Source: Paenibacillus cellulositrophicus (GTDB taxonomy: Bacteria > Bacillota > Bacilli > Paenibacillales > Paenibacillaceae). From it: a stretch of DNA of 64,000 nucleotides. How positions within the stretch are numbered: position 1 is the stretch's first letter; each line of letters starts with the position of its first letter. Shown here one piece after another: positions 16,965 to 25,680 of the stretch. Under the pieces are notes generated by a model that saw only the letters and a list, made by a program, of their open reading frames with translations, had not been told where the DNA came from and did no database searches. The position numbers were made by a program, and so were the translations under genes. Location: positions 2,542,001 to 2,606,000 of the forward strand of contig NZ_CP045295.1 of assembly GCF_009363095.1 (NCBI RefSeq), read 5' to 3'.

Positions 16965-18104
16965 TCACAGACCCAGCGCTTTCCCTTTTTCCAGACGCTG
17001 AATGTGCTTCTCCCCCTCATCGGACAAGGCACGGAACTGATTGATCGTATCCCGCATTTTCGGAAGCGCCGCCTGTTTGTAAGAGCTGATCGCTTCAAAG
17101 GCGGAGATGGCATCGGAGAAAGCCTGCTTGAGCGTGTCGACGGAGACGCTGGTTTCGATGGCCTGCTTCTGGATCGCTACGCCTTGGTCCTTTAACATCC
17201 GGGAGGTGCCGGCAATGATATTGTTCGTCGTTTGATTCAGCAGCTCGATCTTCTTGAGCACAATGCCTTGGTTGTACAGCGCACTGGCCACGGTCACTGC
17301 GATTTTCAGCGCCGAGATCGTGACGGTTTTGGCCCGGTCCACGCCCCGGATCAGCTCGCGGTTGTTGCGGATGACCACTTCATAGGCCATGATGCCCTGC
17401 TGGTTGACCACCAGCATCTGCTGAAGATCCATCACGCGCTGCCGCATCGGAAAGAGGACTTCCTCCGTAATAAAACGGACTTTTTCCGGATCTTCTCCCC
17501 TTTGCTTGGCCGCTTCGATTTGGGCCTCGATCGATTCGTCCATCATCGTCCCCAGCTGAATTTCTTTCTTCAGCGTCTTCGTCAGCTCACGGATCGTTTG
17601 CTGCTCCAGCTCCAGCGTCGTATTGTCGTTTTTGAGCGTCGTTTTCCCTTTGTCGAGAGATACGACAATGTCAGCAATGACGTCGTCTGCCTTCTCAAAC
17701 TTCAAAAAGTATGCCCGCAGCGGGTTGAACAGCTTGCCGAGGAATCCCTTTTTGGCAAAGTCGATCAGACTGGGGTCCAGATCCTTCAGCTGCGTATGCA
17801 GTTCCGTCAGCCCTTTGGCAACGGCTCCCCCTTCGTCCCCGCCTTTGGAAAGATTGCCGACGGACACCTGCAGCAGGTTGTTCTTCTCGGAAGAAAGCTT
17901 CATCGTATCCAGCCCGAAGCTGTCGATCGATTGCAGAATCTTCTTGCGTTTGTCCAGCGACTCCACATCCAGCTCCATAATGGAAGCCACATTGGCATCA
18001 GCGATTTCTTTCAGCTTCGCTACCTCTTCCGGTACCGGCTTGACTTCCTCCTCGATCACAGCCTGGATCTGCTCCGCACTTGAGACACTCATCGTAAACG
18101 CCAT
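16965..18104 (-). CDS. Toxic anion resistance protein (TelA family)
   Basis: A 379-residue, almost wholly helical protein of the TelA/KlaA/YceH family, which includes plasmid tellurite-resistance proteins. Family segments LDPSLIDFAKKGFLGKLFNP, the long coiled helices around LEQQTIRELTKTLKKEIQLG and the C-terminal AFSDAISAFEAISSYKQAALP are clear. There is no signal peptide or membrane span. The molecular role is unknown; Bacillus relatives belong to envelope-stress (sigma-W/sigma-B) operons with TerD proteins, but no TerD gene is present here. It follows the VWA gene by 28 bp; ribosome site GGAGGATGAGAT. Last gene of a three-gene operon ended by the hairpin at 16896-16927. Confidence 0.88.
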   Translation of the reverse strand: MAFTMSVSSAEQIQAVIEEEVKPVPEEVAKLKEIADANVASIMELDVESLDKRKKILQSIDSFGLDTMKLSSEKNNLLQVSVGNLSKGGDEGGAVAKGLTELHTQLKDLDPSLIDFAKKGFLGKLFNPLRAYFLKFEKADDVIADIVVSLDKGKTTLKNDNTTLELEQQTIRELTKTLKKEIQLGTMMDESIEAQIEAAKQRGEDPEKVRFITEEVLFPMRQRVMDLQQMLVVNQQGIMAYEVVIRNNRELIRGVDRAKTVTISALKIAVTVASALYNQGIVLKKIELLNQTTNNIIAGTSRMLKDQGVAIQKQAIETSVSVDTLKQAFSDAISAFEAISSYKQAALPKMRDTINQFRALSDEGEKHIQRLEKGKALGL

Positions 18105-18132
18105 ATCTCATCCTCCCCCTTTGACTTCACCC

Positions 18133-19818
18133 TTACATTTGAACGTTGAACAGATTTCCGATCTTGTACACGACGTCATCGGTATCCGCATTGATGCTGG
18201 CGGCTTCGTTAATGCTGGAAATGCTTTGCAAAGCCTTAATGTTGGCGTTATAGCCAATGGTATAAATCGGAACTTTGTAGTTCTCAATCAGTCCTTTAAT
18301 GTCGCTGAGCGAATTGCCTTTGTTCGTTTCACCGTCGCTTAGTACGAAAATAACGGGTTTCATGTTCGGATCGGCCGCCAGCTGATCCTTCAGCATCTTG
18401 AGCGCAACCACGATGCCGTCAAACGTCGCGGTCTGGCCGCTGGCCTGAAGGCTATTCACTGCGCCCACGAACATCGACTGCTGATTAACGTCGTATTTTC
18501 CGATCGGGAGCTGGATGGTCACGTCGTCGGAATAAGAAACCATGCCGATGCTGTTGTCTTTGCCCAAATATTTCTGGCCTTTGATCAGCGATTCCTTCAG
18601 GCGGTTCAGCGGCTCACCATCCATGCTGCCTGACGTATCCGCCACAAATACAGCCACAATCGGCTTGCTTCCGTTCTTCTTCTCTTTCCATACCTTCTGG
18701 GCGGATGTCAGCAGCTTCCCGTCAATCGGGGCCATCTCGGATTTGTAATCCTCCAGCCCGTTGAAGCCTTTGTCTTTCGCTGCTTTAACGTACTTATCCT
18801 GGGTTACGAATTCTGCGAACTTTTTCAAAATGGCCAGCTTCTCCGGCGTAGTATCGCCAAGCGCGTAGAGCGGGCTGTCGTGGCGCACGCCAAATGGAGT
18901 GAAGACATAGCCGCTTTTCAGGTCAGGTGCGTTGACGAACGTCTGGTACTCCAGAATGAACCCGTCGAGGGAGCCCGATGTGGCCGCATCCCGCATCTGG
19001 ATCGTCGTCGAGGCAATGAACGGTACGTTGGCTTGGAATTTCTCAAACCCTTGAACCGCTTTATCGCTTAAAATATTGGAGCTGTCGAACGTATTCAGCG
19101 AGGTCACCAGGAAATTCAGGCCGGTCGAACTGGCAAAAGGATCCGTATAACCCATGACAAGCTCGTTGCTTGCGATCGCATCCGTTACCGTTTTGACATT
19201 GATGGAACCGTACTTTTCGACAAGTGCATCATATTTAGACTTCTTGATGACGATCCCTGGAACGTTGCCTACGAGGCGCTTAGACACCAATTGGGTTTTG
19301 ACGCCGCTGGACTTAACCATCTCTCCCCATAATTCGTTGGAGGGCGTAAAGGCATCCGGTACGTATTTACCTGACATGATATAGTCCGCTGCCGTGCCGG
19401 AAGCGATGTTGCGGACCTTAACCGATACGGGAGTTCCGTTTACAGCCACATTCGCTTTATTGAACTCCGTCGCCGCCTCCGTGAGCCAGCCGTCCACGCC
19501 GGTTCCCGACTTCTCGGTCGATGAGAAGATCTCGACATAATGATCATTCGTGTTCGGCACCGTAATCGGAAATTTGCTGATATCCGGAAGGGATGAGGCC
19601 ACATCCACCGGGTCCAGGTCAATTTGTCCTTTTACAGGCGTTGCCGTTGCGGGTGAAATCTTCGAATATAATTTATCCAGCCGTTTGGCTGCGTCTTCCG
19701 CGGTCACCTGGCCTTTCGATTTCCCGAGATTCGAGGTTACCGTAATTCCCCCGTACACGAGCGCAAATACAAAAATCAACACGATCACTGAAGTCAGAAT
19801 AAACCTGCCCTTCTTCAC
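18133..19818 (-). CDS. Secreted/anchored VWA-domain protein with solute-binding-like module
   Basis: A 561-residue protein. A hydrophobic N-terminal segment (residues ~5-28) acts as signal or membrane anchor and lacks a lipobox Cys. Residues ~60-340 resemble an extracellular solute-binding fold (EIFSSTEKSGTGVDGWLTEAATEFN, VMGYTDPFASSTGLNFL). Residues ~385-550 are a von Willebrand A domain with a full metal site: DTSGSMDG, a Thr in QTATFDG and an Asp in LSDGET. It should bind a divalent metal and a partner outside the membrane. The start is GTG at 19818 after AGAGGTGTTCAT. It is co-transcribed with a membrane protein (10 bp upstream) and TelA (28 bp downstream). Confidence 0.82.
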   Translation of the reverse strand: MKKGRFILTSVIVLIFVFALVYGGITVTSNLGKSKGQVTAEDAAKRLDKLYSKISPATATPVKGQIDLDPVDVASSLPDISKFPITVPNTNDHYVEIFSSTEKSGTGVDGWLTEAATEFNKANVAVNGTPVSVKVRNIASGTAADYIMSGKYVPDAFTPSNELWGEMVKSSGVKTQLVSKRLVGNVPGIVIKKSKYDALVEKYGSINVKTVTDAIASNELVMGYTDPFASSTGLNFLVTSLNTFDSSNILSDKAVQGFEKFQANVPFIASTTIQMRDAATSGSLDGFILEYQTFVNAPDLKSGYVFTPFGVRHDSPLYALGDTTPEKLAILKKFAEFVTQDKYVKAAKDKGFNGLEDYKSEMAPIDGKLLTSAQKVWKEKKNGSKPIVAVFVADTSGSMDGEPLNRLKESLIKGQKYLGKDNSIGMVSYSDDVTIQLPIGKYDVNQQSMFVGAVNSLQASGQTATFDGIVVALKMLKDQLAADPNMKPVIFVLSDGETNKGNSLSDIKGLIENYKVPIYTIGYNANIKALQSISSINEAASINADTDDVVYKIGNLFNVQM

Positions 19819-19828
19819 ATGAACACCT

Positions 19829-20563
19829 CTAATTCTTATAATATTTGGTTTGATTAATTAACAGATCGATTTCCTGCATGCAGGGCATCTTCTCGATGTC
19901 GCCGGCTTCGAAGCTGTCCAGGCGGGATATTTCCAGCAGGAGCTTATCCAGCTTGAGCAGGATCTCTTCATTAGTCGCCAGGGAGTTCTTGGTGAATGTT
20001 AAATACTCGTTGTAGATCTGCTTTCTTTCTTGGAGTAATTCTGGAGGTAGATGAGAGGCTTTAGATCCATTAAGACTTTTAAACTCGGATTCGTCGAATG
20101 CGCCCAGCCGGTTCAGGATGCTTTTGAGGTTGAGGTAAAATACGTTTTCTACCGCCTGGACCGTCGACATGAATTTTTTGTAGCTAAGCTCGCTCGGATC
20201 GAAACGCTGGGTCAACACGCCGACCAGTTTGTACTTCTTGCGTGCGATGCGGTCGAGCTGATTTAGAGCAATGGATATATCCGCTTCTAACGCTTTGACT
20301 TTCTTGTAGTACTGCAAGGCATTTACGTAGTCATCATGCGTCTGGATCTGTTTGACCGGTACGGCGGCCGGAGTCTTGGCGTTAACACTGTAAACCGAAT
20401 AAATGAGGACCAGAACACTCGCCAGAAGGAAGGTAATCCCGAATGCCGTCGAAAAGGCGTTGCCGCCGATGTTAAGACCGATAAACCCCGGGGAGAACAG
20501 AACGATGTTCACGACGATGACCCCCAGAGTGATACCCAGCAGTTTTATGTATTTCATTCCCAA
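19829..20563 (-). CDS. Membrane protein of unknown function in TelA operon
   Basis: A 244-residue protein. Two hydrophobic helices at residues ~5-25 and ~38-60 form a hairpin, followed by a ~180-residue charged helical cytoplasmic region (YVNALQYYKKVKALEADISIAL). It may correspond to the XpaC-like proteins that accompany TelA in other Firmicutes, but I cannot confirm the family. The TTG start at 20563 is 11 bp after AAGGAGG; an in-frame ATG six bases later is the alternative. First gene of the three-gene operon, behind a possible ECF-type promoter at 20658-20686. Confidence 0.72.
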   Translation of the reverse strand: MGMKYIKLLGITLGVIVVNIVLFSPGFIGLNIGGNAFSTAFGITFLLASVLVLIYSVYSVNAKTPAAVPVKQIQTHDDYVNALQYYKKVKALEADISIALNQLDRIARKKYKLVGVLTQRFDPSELSYKKFMSTVQAVENVFYLNLKSILNRLGAFDESEFKSLNGSKASHLPPELLQERKQIYNEYLTFTKNSLATNEEILLKLDKLLLEISRLDSFEAGDIEKMPCMQEIDLLINQTKYYKN

Positions 20564-20657
20564 TTAGGTTCGCACCTCCTTCATCACTAATCTCATCCTT
20601 TACCATATTCTACATGATGATGTTTTGGGATGTCATTTTTTGTAACGATTTATTTTT

Positions 20658-20686
20658 AATACGGTTTGTTCTCCGTTTTGGCTTCA
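20658..20686 (-). promoter_or_regulatory. Possible ECF (sigma-W-like) promoter of TelA operon
   Basis: On the minus strand TGAAGC (20686-20681), a 17-bp spacer and CGTATT (20663-20658) resemble the TGAAAC/CGTA pattern of sigma-W-type factors. It is about 95 bp upstream of the operon. Resemblance only. Confidence 0.4.
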
Positions 20687-20883
20687 TTTATATAGATTCA
20701 ACTAAAGTTTGCATTGAGCTTCCTTTTACAGCGGCTCACTAGAGGCCTATAACACGTTCATTTCTTTAGTTCATTCTATGTTAACGGGCTACTTATTTTC
20801 CTTATGCTCGGCAAGGTGGCAGTATGAACGAATGGAAGGAGATAGACTGGCGAAGAAAGCAGGGTCGGCATTTCGCTGGCCGC

Positions 20884-20916
20884 AAAAAGACAGCCGCTTA
20901 ACAAGCCGGCTGCCTT
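20884..20916. terminator. Terminator downstream of MFS gene
   Basis: CAGCCG and CGGCTG (plus flanking GACAG/CTGCC pairs) close a 10-base loop; on the minus strand the stem is followed by TTTTTG. It lies ~130 bp after the MFS stop at 21043. The rest of 20592-21042 shows no supported gene. Confidence 0.55.
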
Positions 20917-21042
20917 TATTTTGGACGGAGCTATCGCACTTTCGCTAGATGCTGAATCGTTCAAGTGGATGATGGGGCAAGTACGTAAAATGTTCCTACG
21001 ATCACTCTTGTTGAAAGCCAAGGCACATGCTTCCAGCTCTTC

Positions 21043-22191
21043 TCATGCAGCCCGGCGGCGCATTGTCAAAGAATACACGGCCGGGATCAGCGCAAGGGCG
21101 ACCCCTATTCCACCCAGCCAGCCGGCTGCTGTCAGAGAGATGCTGTCCACAATAACGCCTCCGATAGCAGCCCCTGCAGCCATCCCCAACTGCACAATGG
21201 AGGTGTTCAAGCTTAAGATGATCCCCGAAGCCTGGGGAGCCATACCGATTAAGTACACTTGTTGAACCGGACCCATCGACCAAGCAAAGAAGGACCACAG
21301 CATCAGCAATGGGAGGACAAGCATAGAGTAATGGGAGAAGGCCGTCAGCAAAAATAAAATGCCCGAATGAAAGATCAGACCGCCTACCATCGTACGGGGG
21401 ATCCCCCATTTGTCTGTACCATAGCCGCCAACTTGGGAGCCCAGGAGACTTGCCAGCCCAAATGCAAACAGCCCGATGCTTACCATCCGTTCGCTCATCC
21501 CCGTAATGGTCAGAAGAAACGGTGTGATATAGGTATACAGAATCGTATATCCCAATATCCAGAAAAAGCTGATGGACAACGCAACGAAGATCCGGGGCGA
21601 TGTGAACAAGGCGAGCTGTTCCCGAATGGAAACAGGAGCCTCTCCCTCTGATTTGGGAATCGCCAGCAGAAGAACCAACATGGCGAGCAGGCTGAGCACC
21701 CCGATCCCCGTGAAAATGACCTTCCAGTCATACGAGCCCGCAACGACCCTTCCCAGAGGAACCCCCAGAATGAGCGCGAGATTAAAGCCCAAGAGAACGG
21801 TGGCGATCGAACCACCCTGCTTACCGGGACTTGCCATCTTGGCCGCTACGGTAAGGGCGACAACCATGAATACCCCGGTACTGATGGCCAAAATGATTCT
21901 TGCCCCCATCAGCGTGCCGTAACCGGTAGATGTGATGGTGATCAGGTTACCTATGAAAAACAAGCCCAAAGCCGACAGCATCAGCTTTTTCCGATCCATC
22001 CTTGCCGTGAGCGCAACCAGAATCGGAGTACCGATCGCATAGGCAAGCGAGTAGACGGTAATCAGCTGGCCGGCCGCCGCTACCGACACGCCAACGTCCT
22101 TTGCAAGCATATCCAGTATGCCGGCAATCACAAACTCAGAGGTTCCGACTAAAAAGCTGGCAATCGCCAATATATAAATTTTCCATCTCAT
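21043..22191 (-). CDS. MFS transporter (DHA1-like exporter)
   Basis: A 382-residue 12-helix major facilitator. It shares with the MFS at 6134-7303 the segments TVYSLAYAIGTPILVALTARMDRKKLML and the overall length, so the two are paralogues. The motif-A loop is TARMDRKKLML. It is the last of three minus-strand genes (arsR, flavin monooxygenase, MFS), each with its own operator of the same type in front (22225 here). It probably exports a small molecule made or modified by the neighbouring monooxygenase, or a drug; the substrate is unknown. Confidence 0.88.
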   Translation of the reverse strand: MRWKIYILAIASFLVGTSEFVIAGILDMLAKDVGVSVAAAGQLITVYSLAYAIGTPILVALTARMDRKKLMLSALGLFFIGNLITITSTGYGTLMGARIILAISTGVFMVVALTVAAKMASPGKQGGSIATVLLGFNLALILGVPLGRVVAGSYDWKVIFTGIGVLSLLAMLVLLLAIPKSEGEAPVSIREQLALFTSPRIFVALSISFFWILGYTILYTYITPFLLTITGMSERMVSIGLFAFGLASLLGSQVGGYGTDKWGIPRTMVGGLIFHSGILFLLTAFSHYSMLVLPLLMLWSFFAWSMGPVQQVYLIGMAPQASGIILSLNTSIVQLGMAAGAAIGGVIVDSISLTAAGWLGGIGVALALIPAVYSLTMRRRAA

Positions 22192-22224
22192 ATCGTATCT
22201 CTCCTAATCCAATCAATTTCATAG

Positions 22225-22242
22225 TTCTAAATCTGTAGAAAT
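22225..22242. promoter_or_regulatory. ArsR-type operator, copy 4
   Basis: TTCTAAATCTGTAGAAAT, 34 bp upstream of the MFS start. The core TTCTA-N6-TAGAA is itself palindromic. Confidence 0.55.
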
Positions 22243-22295
22243 CATGGTTAAAAAAATAATATCTCTGCCCTTAGGCATCTAACGCCCCGATCGGG

Positions 22296-23372
22296 TCACT
22301 GCGCTCCATCATTACCGCTTGATGCTTGACGGTCGAGCTCTTGACGGACTATCGGTGCTACCTTGGTGCCGAGCAGCTCAATCGTTCGCAGCAACTCGCG
22401 ATGAGGGAGCGTGCTGAAATCTACGTACATGAGGAATCGGGTCAGGCCCAGGTTTTTGTGCAGCAGTAAGATTTTCTCCGCTACATATTCAGGGTCCCCG
22501 ACATAAAGAGCGCCATGAAGGCTGCAGGATGCATCGTATGAGTCACGTGTATAAGGAGACCAACCGCGTTCCCGTCCGATTCGGTTCATTTGGGCCGCCA
22601 TCACAGGGTAATACCGCTCTGACGCCTCTTGTGTCGTATCGGATATAAAGCCATGCGAGTGCGTAGCAATCTGCAGCTGATTTGGATCATGCCCGGCTTT
22701 CACAGCCGCTTCCTTATAGAGCTCCACCAAGGGTGCGAATCGCTGCGGAAGTCCGCCAAGGATTGAGAAGACGATCGGAAGTCCCAGCAAGCCGGCCCGA
22801 ATGGCCGATTCCGGGCTGCCGCCCGTGCCGATCCAGACCGGTAAAGGCTGCTGCACAGCACGAGGATAGATGCCCATATTGTCAATCGCAGGACGATGTC
22901 CGCCGCGCCATGTCACCCGCTCCGAAGCTCGGATCTTGAGCAGCAGTTCCAGCTTATCTTCGAACAATTCCTCGTAATCCTTCAGGTCATAGCCGAACAG
23001 CGGGAACGATTCGATGAACGAGCCTCGTCCGGCCATGATCTCAGCCCTCCCGTTCGACAGTCCGTCAAGCGTCGCAAAGCTCTGGTATACCCGCACCGGA
23101 TCATCCGAAGACAACACCGTCACCGCGCTCGAGAGCCGGATGTTCTTTGTTGTCGCCGCAGCAGCAGCCAATATGACGGCTGGCGACGAGCTTGTATAGT
23201 CGATACGGTGATGCTCACCGATGGCAAAGACGTCAAGGCCGACTTGATCGGCCAATTGGATCTCTTCGATGGCTTGACGCAGACGCTCGGCATGTGAGAC
23301 ACCCCCTTTTTCGGGATCTGCGTGAAGAAACGTACTGATTCCAATCTCCATCGTATTTGCTTTGTCGCTCAT
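22296..23372 (-). CDS. LLM class flavin-dependent oxidoreductase
   Basis: A 358-residue luciferase-like monooxygenase of the bacterial TIM-barrel group. The early strand MEIGISTFLHADPEKG, the motif DVFAIGEHHRIDYTSSSPAVILAAAA, the SSDDPVRVYQSFATLDGLSNGRAEIMAGRGSF block and PLPVWIGTGGSPESAIRAG are typical. It oxidises an organic substrate with O2 and reduced flavin supplied by a reductase. The ATG at 23372 follows AAGGAG with a 9-base spacer. It is preceded by an ArsR gene and the operator at 23434-23451, so probably ArsR-controlled. Confidence 0.9.
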   Translation of the reverse strand: MSDKANTMEIGISTFLHADPEKGGVSHAERLRQAIEEIQLADQVGLDVFAIGEHHRIDYTSSSPAVILAAAAATTKNIRLSSAVTVLSSDDPVRVYQSFATLDGLSNGRAEIMAGRGSFIESFPLFGYDLKDYEELFEDKLELLLKIRASERVTWRGGHRPAIDNMGIYPRAVQQPLPVWIGTGGSPESAIRAGLLGLPIVFSILGGLPQRFAPLVELYKEAAVKAGHDPNQLQIATHSHGFISDTTQEASERYYPVMAAQMNRIGRERGWSPYTRDSYDASCSLHGALYVGDPEYVAEKILLLHKNLGLTRFLMYVDFSTLPHRELLRTIELLGTKVAPIVRQELDRQASSGNDGAQ

Positions 23373-23433
23373 AAGAGTGCACTCCTTCTTCATAGGGTAT
23401 AGAGGATGACTTGTACAACCATCAATTCCTCAG

Positions 23434-23451
23434 TTCTAGAACTATCGAAAT
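23434..23451. promoter_or_regulatory. ArsR-type operator, copy 5
   Basis: TTCTAGAACTATCGAAAT lies between the arsR stop and the monooxygenase start (62 bp upstream). Almost the exact consensus. Confidence 0.6.
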
Positions 23452-23465
23452 GTTGGTTAAAAAAA

Positions 23466-23744
23466 TTACGCCATTAAATAAGGCGCAAATTTTTCCGCCA
23501 CTTCCCGATTGACGTTATAGTGAATATACGATCCGCTTTTCCGTGAATCAATCAGACCGGAATCCGTCAGCTGCTTCAGATGATGCGACAGCGTCGAACC
23601 CGCAACTGAATCAAGCTTTTCACCGATGGCCGTGAAGCATAAATCGCTTTCTTTCGAGAGCAGCAAGGCGATCTTCAGCCGGGTTGGTTCCCCCAGAGCT
23701 TTATATACCTTAACGGCCTGCAGATCTGTTTGATGATCACCCAT
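23466..23744 (-). CDS. ArsR family transcriptional regulator
   Basis: A 92-residue winged-helix repressor with VYKALGEPTRLKIALLL, the recognition region AGSTLSHHLKQLTDSGLI and wing RKSGSYIHYNVN. No CxC arsenic site is seen. It is a paralogue of the ArsR at 7533-7811. I chose the ATG at 23744 because GGAGGAGGTGAGCATCATC precedes it and the length then equals the paralogue; the upstream ATG at 23765 overlaps that site. It likely represses itself (23777), the monooxygenase (23434) and the MFS exporter (22225). Confidence 0.88.
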   Translation of the reverse strand: MGDHQTDLQAVKVYKALGEPTRLKIALLLSKESDLCFTAIGEKLDSVAGSTLSHHLKQLTDSGLIDSRKSGSYIHYNVNREVAEKFAPYLMA

Positions 23745-23776
23745 GATGATGCTCACCTCCTCCATCTATTCCGCAG

Positions 23777-23794
23777 TTCTATAACTATCGAAAT
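23777..23794. promoter_or_regulatory. ArsR-type operator, copy 6
   Basis: TTCTATAACTATCGAAAT, 33 bp upstream of the arsR start. The inner 16 bp are a 12/16 palindrome (TTCNATANNTATNGAA). Confidence 0.6.
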
Positions 23795-23869
23795 CCAGTT
23801 TAGCATGATGCCGTTGGAAAGTAAAGGGCTCCACCTAGGAGCTGCAAATGGCCTGCTAGATCAATGAAA

Positions 23870-23896
23870 GGCAGCCGGTCCTTGGGCCGGCTGCTG
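23870..23896. terminator. Terminator downstream of GNAT gene
   Basis: GCAGCCGG and CCGGCTGC are perfect 8-bp arms around an 8-base loop, followed by CTTTC on the minus strand. Probably ends the minus-strand GNAT transcript. Confidence 0.55.
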
Positions 23897-23932
23897 CTTG
23901 GTTTTAGGTTTGGTTTTGCGTTTGGCGCATCC

Positions 23933-24436
23933 TTAGACACAAATAATAGAAGGTCGCGAATTGAGCCGCAATACCGTGATTTGCTCGTCTCCGATCACTT
24001 CACCACTGTCACGGAAGCCGAAGCTCTCATACAGCTTTTTGGCGGGCGTGTTATCAGCCTTGTAAGAAATCCAGCAGTATTGTGCAGGACCTGCCGGAAA
24101 AGTGCGGATAAACTCCAGCACTTTTTTCATGGCTTCCCGGCCGTAGCCTTTGTTTTGGTGCCGCTGATCCATCATCAGCCGCAGTATACAATAGCCGTCG
24201 TCTGCGATGGACGGGGTATCGTAACCGGTAATTTTATACGTAATCATCACAAAACCGACGGGCTGCTCATCCGCGTAAATGGCAAACGGAAAAGGATGCC
24301 CTCCATTGGTGGTAAGGACGTAACACGAAGCTACGCTGGACAAATTGGACGCAACGAAGCGGCGCTGATCTTCCGAAACTTCCAGTTTAAATATTTCGCG
24401 TCTGTTTTCGAGCGTGATTTTTCTGAGTGTAATCAT
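23933..24436 (-). CDS. GNAT family N-acetyltransferase
   Basis: A 167-residue Gcn5-related acetyltransferase. The N-terminal LRKITLENRREIFKLEVSEDQ and the CoA-binding loop RHQNKGYGREAMKKV (consensus Q/RxxGxG/A) are clear, followed by YKADNTPAKKLYESFGF, the usual beta-5/alpha-4 region. The N-terminus resembles spermidine/spermine (BltD-like) acetyltransferases, so a polyamine or other amine is a reasonable but unproven substrate. It is monocistronic, between the ArsR locus and a degenerate intergenic region. Confidence 0.87.
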   Translation of the reverse strand: MITLRKITLENRREIFKLEVSEDQRRFVASNLSSVASCYVLTTNGGHPFPFAIYADEQPVGFVMITYKITGYDTPSIADDGYCILRLMMDQRHQNKGYGREAMKKVLEFIRTFPAGPAQYCWISYKADNTPAKKLYESFGFRDSGEVIGDEQITVLRLNSRPSIICV

Positions 24437-24700
24437 GCAGGATTTCTCCCTTCCTTATCTTCGGCAAGATCACCGATTCGTTTTTGCGCCGCGGTCGCTT
24501 TAATAACATACAATCTATGCAAAAAAAGTAATAGACTTATATTGAATTTTTTTATAGACTATTATGTATCCATGGCATTTTTAGGAATATGTCTGTATGG
24601 CATTTAGGTTAACCGGCGCATCGTTGTGCCGGTTTTTTATTTTTATAACAATAATAAAAAATTAAAACCATTCATTATCCCCAGAATTAGCTTCTACGAA
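24437..24700. other. Intergenic region with orphan terminator
   Basis: AT-rich sequence with a hairpin AACCGGC/GCCGGTT and T-run (24609-24640) on the + strand but no supported gene before it. Only very short frames without ribosome sites occur. A short transcript is possible: TTGAAT near 24543 and TATGTA near 24564 are weak promoter-like elements. Confidence 0.4.
24609..24640 (+). terminator. Orphan intrinsic terminator
   Basis: AACCGGC and GCCGGTT close an 11-base loop, followed by TTTTATTTTT. No annotated + strand gene precedes it. Confidence 0.55.
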
Positions 24701-24710
24701 CGGACTCATC

Positions 24711-24893
24711 ATGTTTACGATTGAAACATTACATGGAGAAAGTATCGGTGGAATCAATTTAAACAGCATCGACGAGAGAAACGGAACGTTTAGTATCGGG
24801 ATCGTGATCGATAAAGAGCACAAAAGCAAAACGAGAAACTCAACATATAAACGGAGAAGGGGCTGCCTAGCGCAGCTCTTTTTTTTTCTATAA
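24711..24893 (+). pseudogene. GNAT acetyltransferase remnant
   Basis: A 60-codon frame whose residues 1-36 read FTIETLHGESIGGINLNSID then ERNGTFSIGIVIDKEHKSK. This is the beta2-beta4 region of a GNAT acetyltransferase, running up to the place where the CoA-binding loop should start. The loop and the whole C-terminal half are missing, replaced by a short basic tail and a terminator-like hairpin (24859-24888). The N-terminal ~60 residues are also absent upstream. It is a relic left by deletion, not a functional enzyme. Confidence 0.7.
24859..24888 (+). terminator. Terminator at end of GNAT remnant
   Basis: A short GGCTGC/GCAGCT stem followed by a nine-T run on the + strand, overlapping the last codons of the remnant. 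Confidence 0.5.
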
Positions 24894-25073
24894 ATTCACC
24901 AAAGAAGAAAAGTACAGAGCCGTCGATTTTTCACAATACTCCTGATGGTGTTCTCTGTTATGATCTCGTTAGAACTTCCATAAATGAAGACACCTAAATA
25001 CAAGTGATCTTGTATGTGTGAAGCTATTTCCAAAACCCGTTCTCGTTGAACACATGAGGAGGTGAGTTGCACG

Positions 25074-25658
25074 ATGGAAATACCCGGTACTATTTATCCA
25101 AAACAGATGTCATTGCTTGATCAGAAGACTATGCCGCTCTATGTCCCACGTGATGGAATTTGGCTCCGCCTTGCCCTCACATTGGAAGGAACGGTACGCC
25201 GGAGTTCTTATGCCAAGCAAATCCTTTGCTCACAGCAATTTAACGCCGCACGAACGCGCTGGACTCTTGCCGATTTGACTTTTCTGCAATCAGCACTTGA
25301 GCTGCTTTACAATACACAGGGACAGATCCGTATGAGTACCCTTGCCGCTGAATGCGATCTTTCATTGCGCCAATTTGAGCGGCGATTTAAGCAGTGCATA
25401 GGCGTTTCGCCCAAGGTGTTCGCACGTCTCCTCCGCTTCGAGGCGCTGCTTATCTCATTGATACAAGGGCCAGCCACTTCTCTCGCTGACGTCTCTTCCC
25501 ATCTTGGCTATCATGATCAAGCCCATGTCATCCATGAATTCAAGACATGGGCAGGCTGCACGCCAACGGCGTTTCTCGCACGGGCTAAACAGCGGATGAT
25601 GCAAAAGCCTATTGTTCCCGACCCTCGTAGTGCCCCTATTCCCTTATATATCGTCTAG
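25074..25658 (+). CDS. AraC family regulator, N-terminally shortened
   Basis: A 194-residue protein whose C-terminal ~110 residues are a good AraC DNA-binding domain (MSTLAAECDLSLRQFERRFK; SSHLGYHDQAHVIHEFKTWAG). Relatives of this kind have ~260-290 residues with a ligand domain of ~150; here only ~80 atypical residues precede the HTH, so the sensing domain is truncated or degenerate. The ATG follows GAGGAGGTGAGTTGCACG. Upstream sequence looks like an intact promoter (TATGAT near 24980). It is 22 bp ahead of a VOC gene and likely co-transcribed with it. It may act as a constitutive or inactive regulator. Confidence 0.75.
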   Translation: MEIPGTIYPKQMSLLDQKTMPLYVPRDGIWLRLALTLEGTVRRSSYAKQILCSQQFNAARTRWTLADLTFLQSALELLYNTQGQIRMSTLAAECDLSLRQFERRFKQCIGVSPKVFARLLRFEALLISLIQGPATSLADVSSHLGYHDQAHVIHEFKTWAGCTPTAFLARAKQRMMQKPIVPDPRSAPIPLYIV

Positions 25659-25680
25659 AAAAAGAAGGAGCTGATGTAGT

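Noticed and set aside
17232..18083. 283-codon frame antisense to TelA
   Set aside because: His/Leu/Gln-rich shadow of the TelA gene.
20776..21021. Small frames in the 20.6-21.0 kb gap, including a 25-codon one near 20823
   Set aside because: Weak ribosome sites, the short one runs into the terminator stem, and no conserved features.
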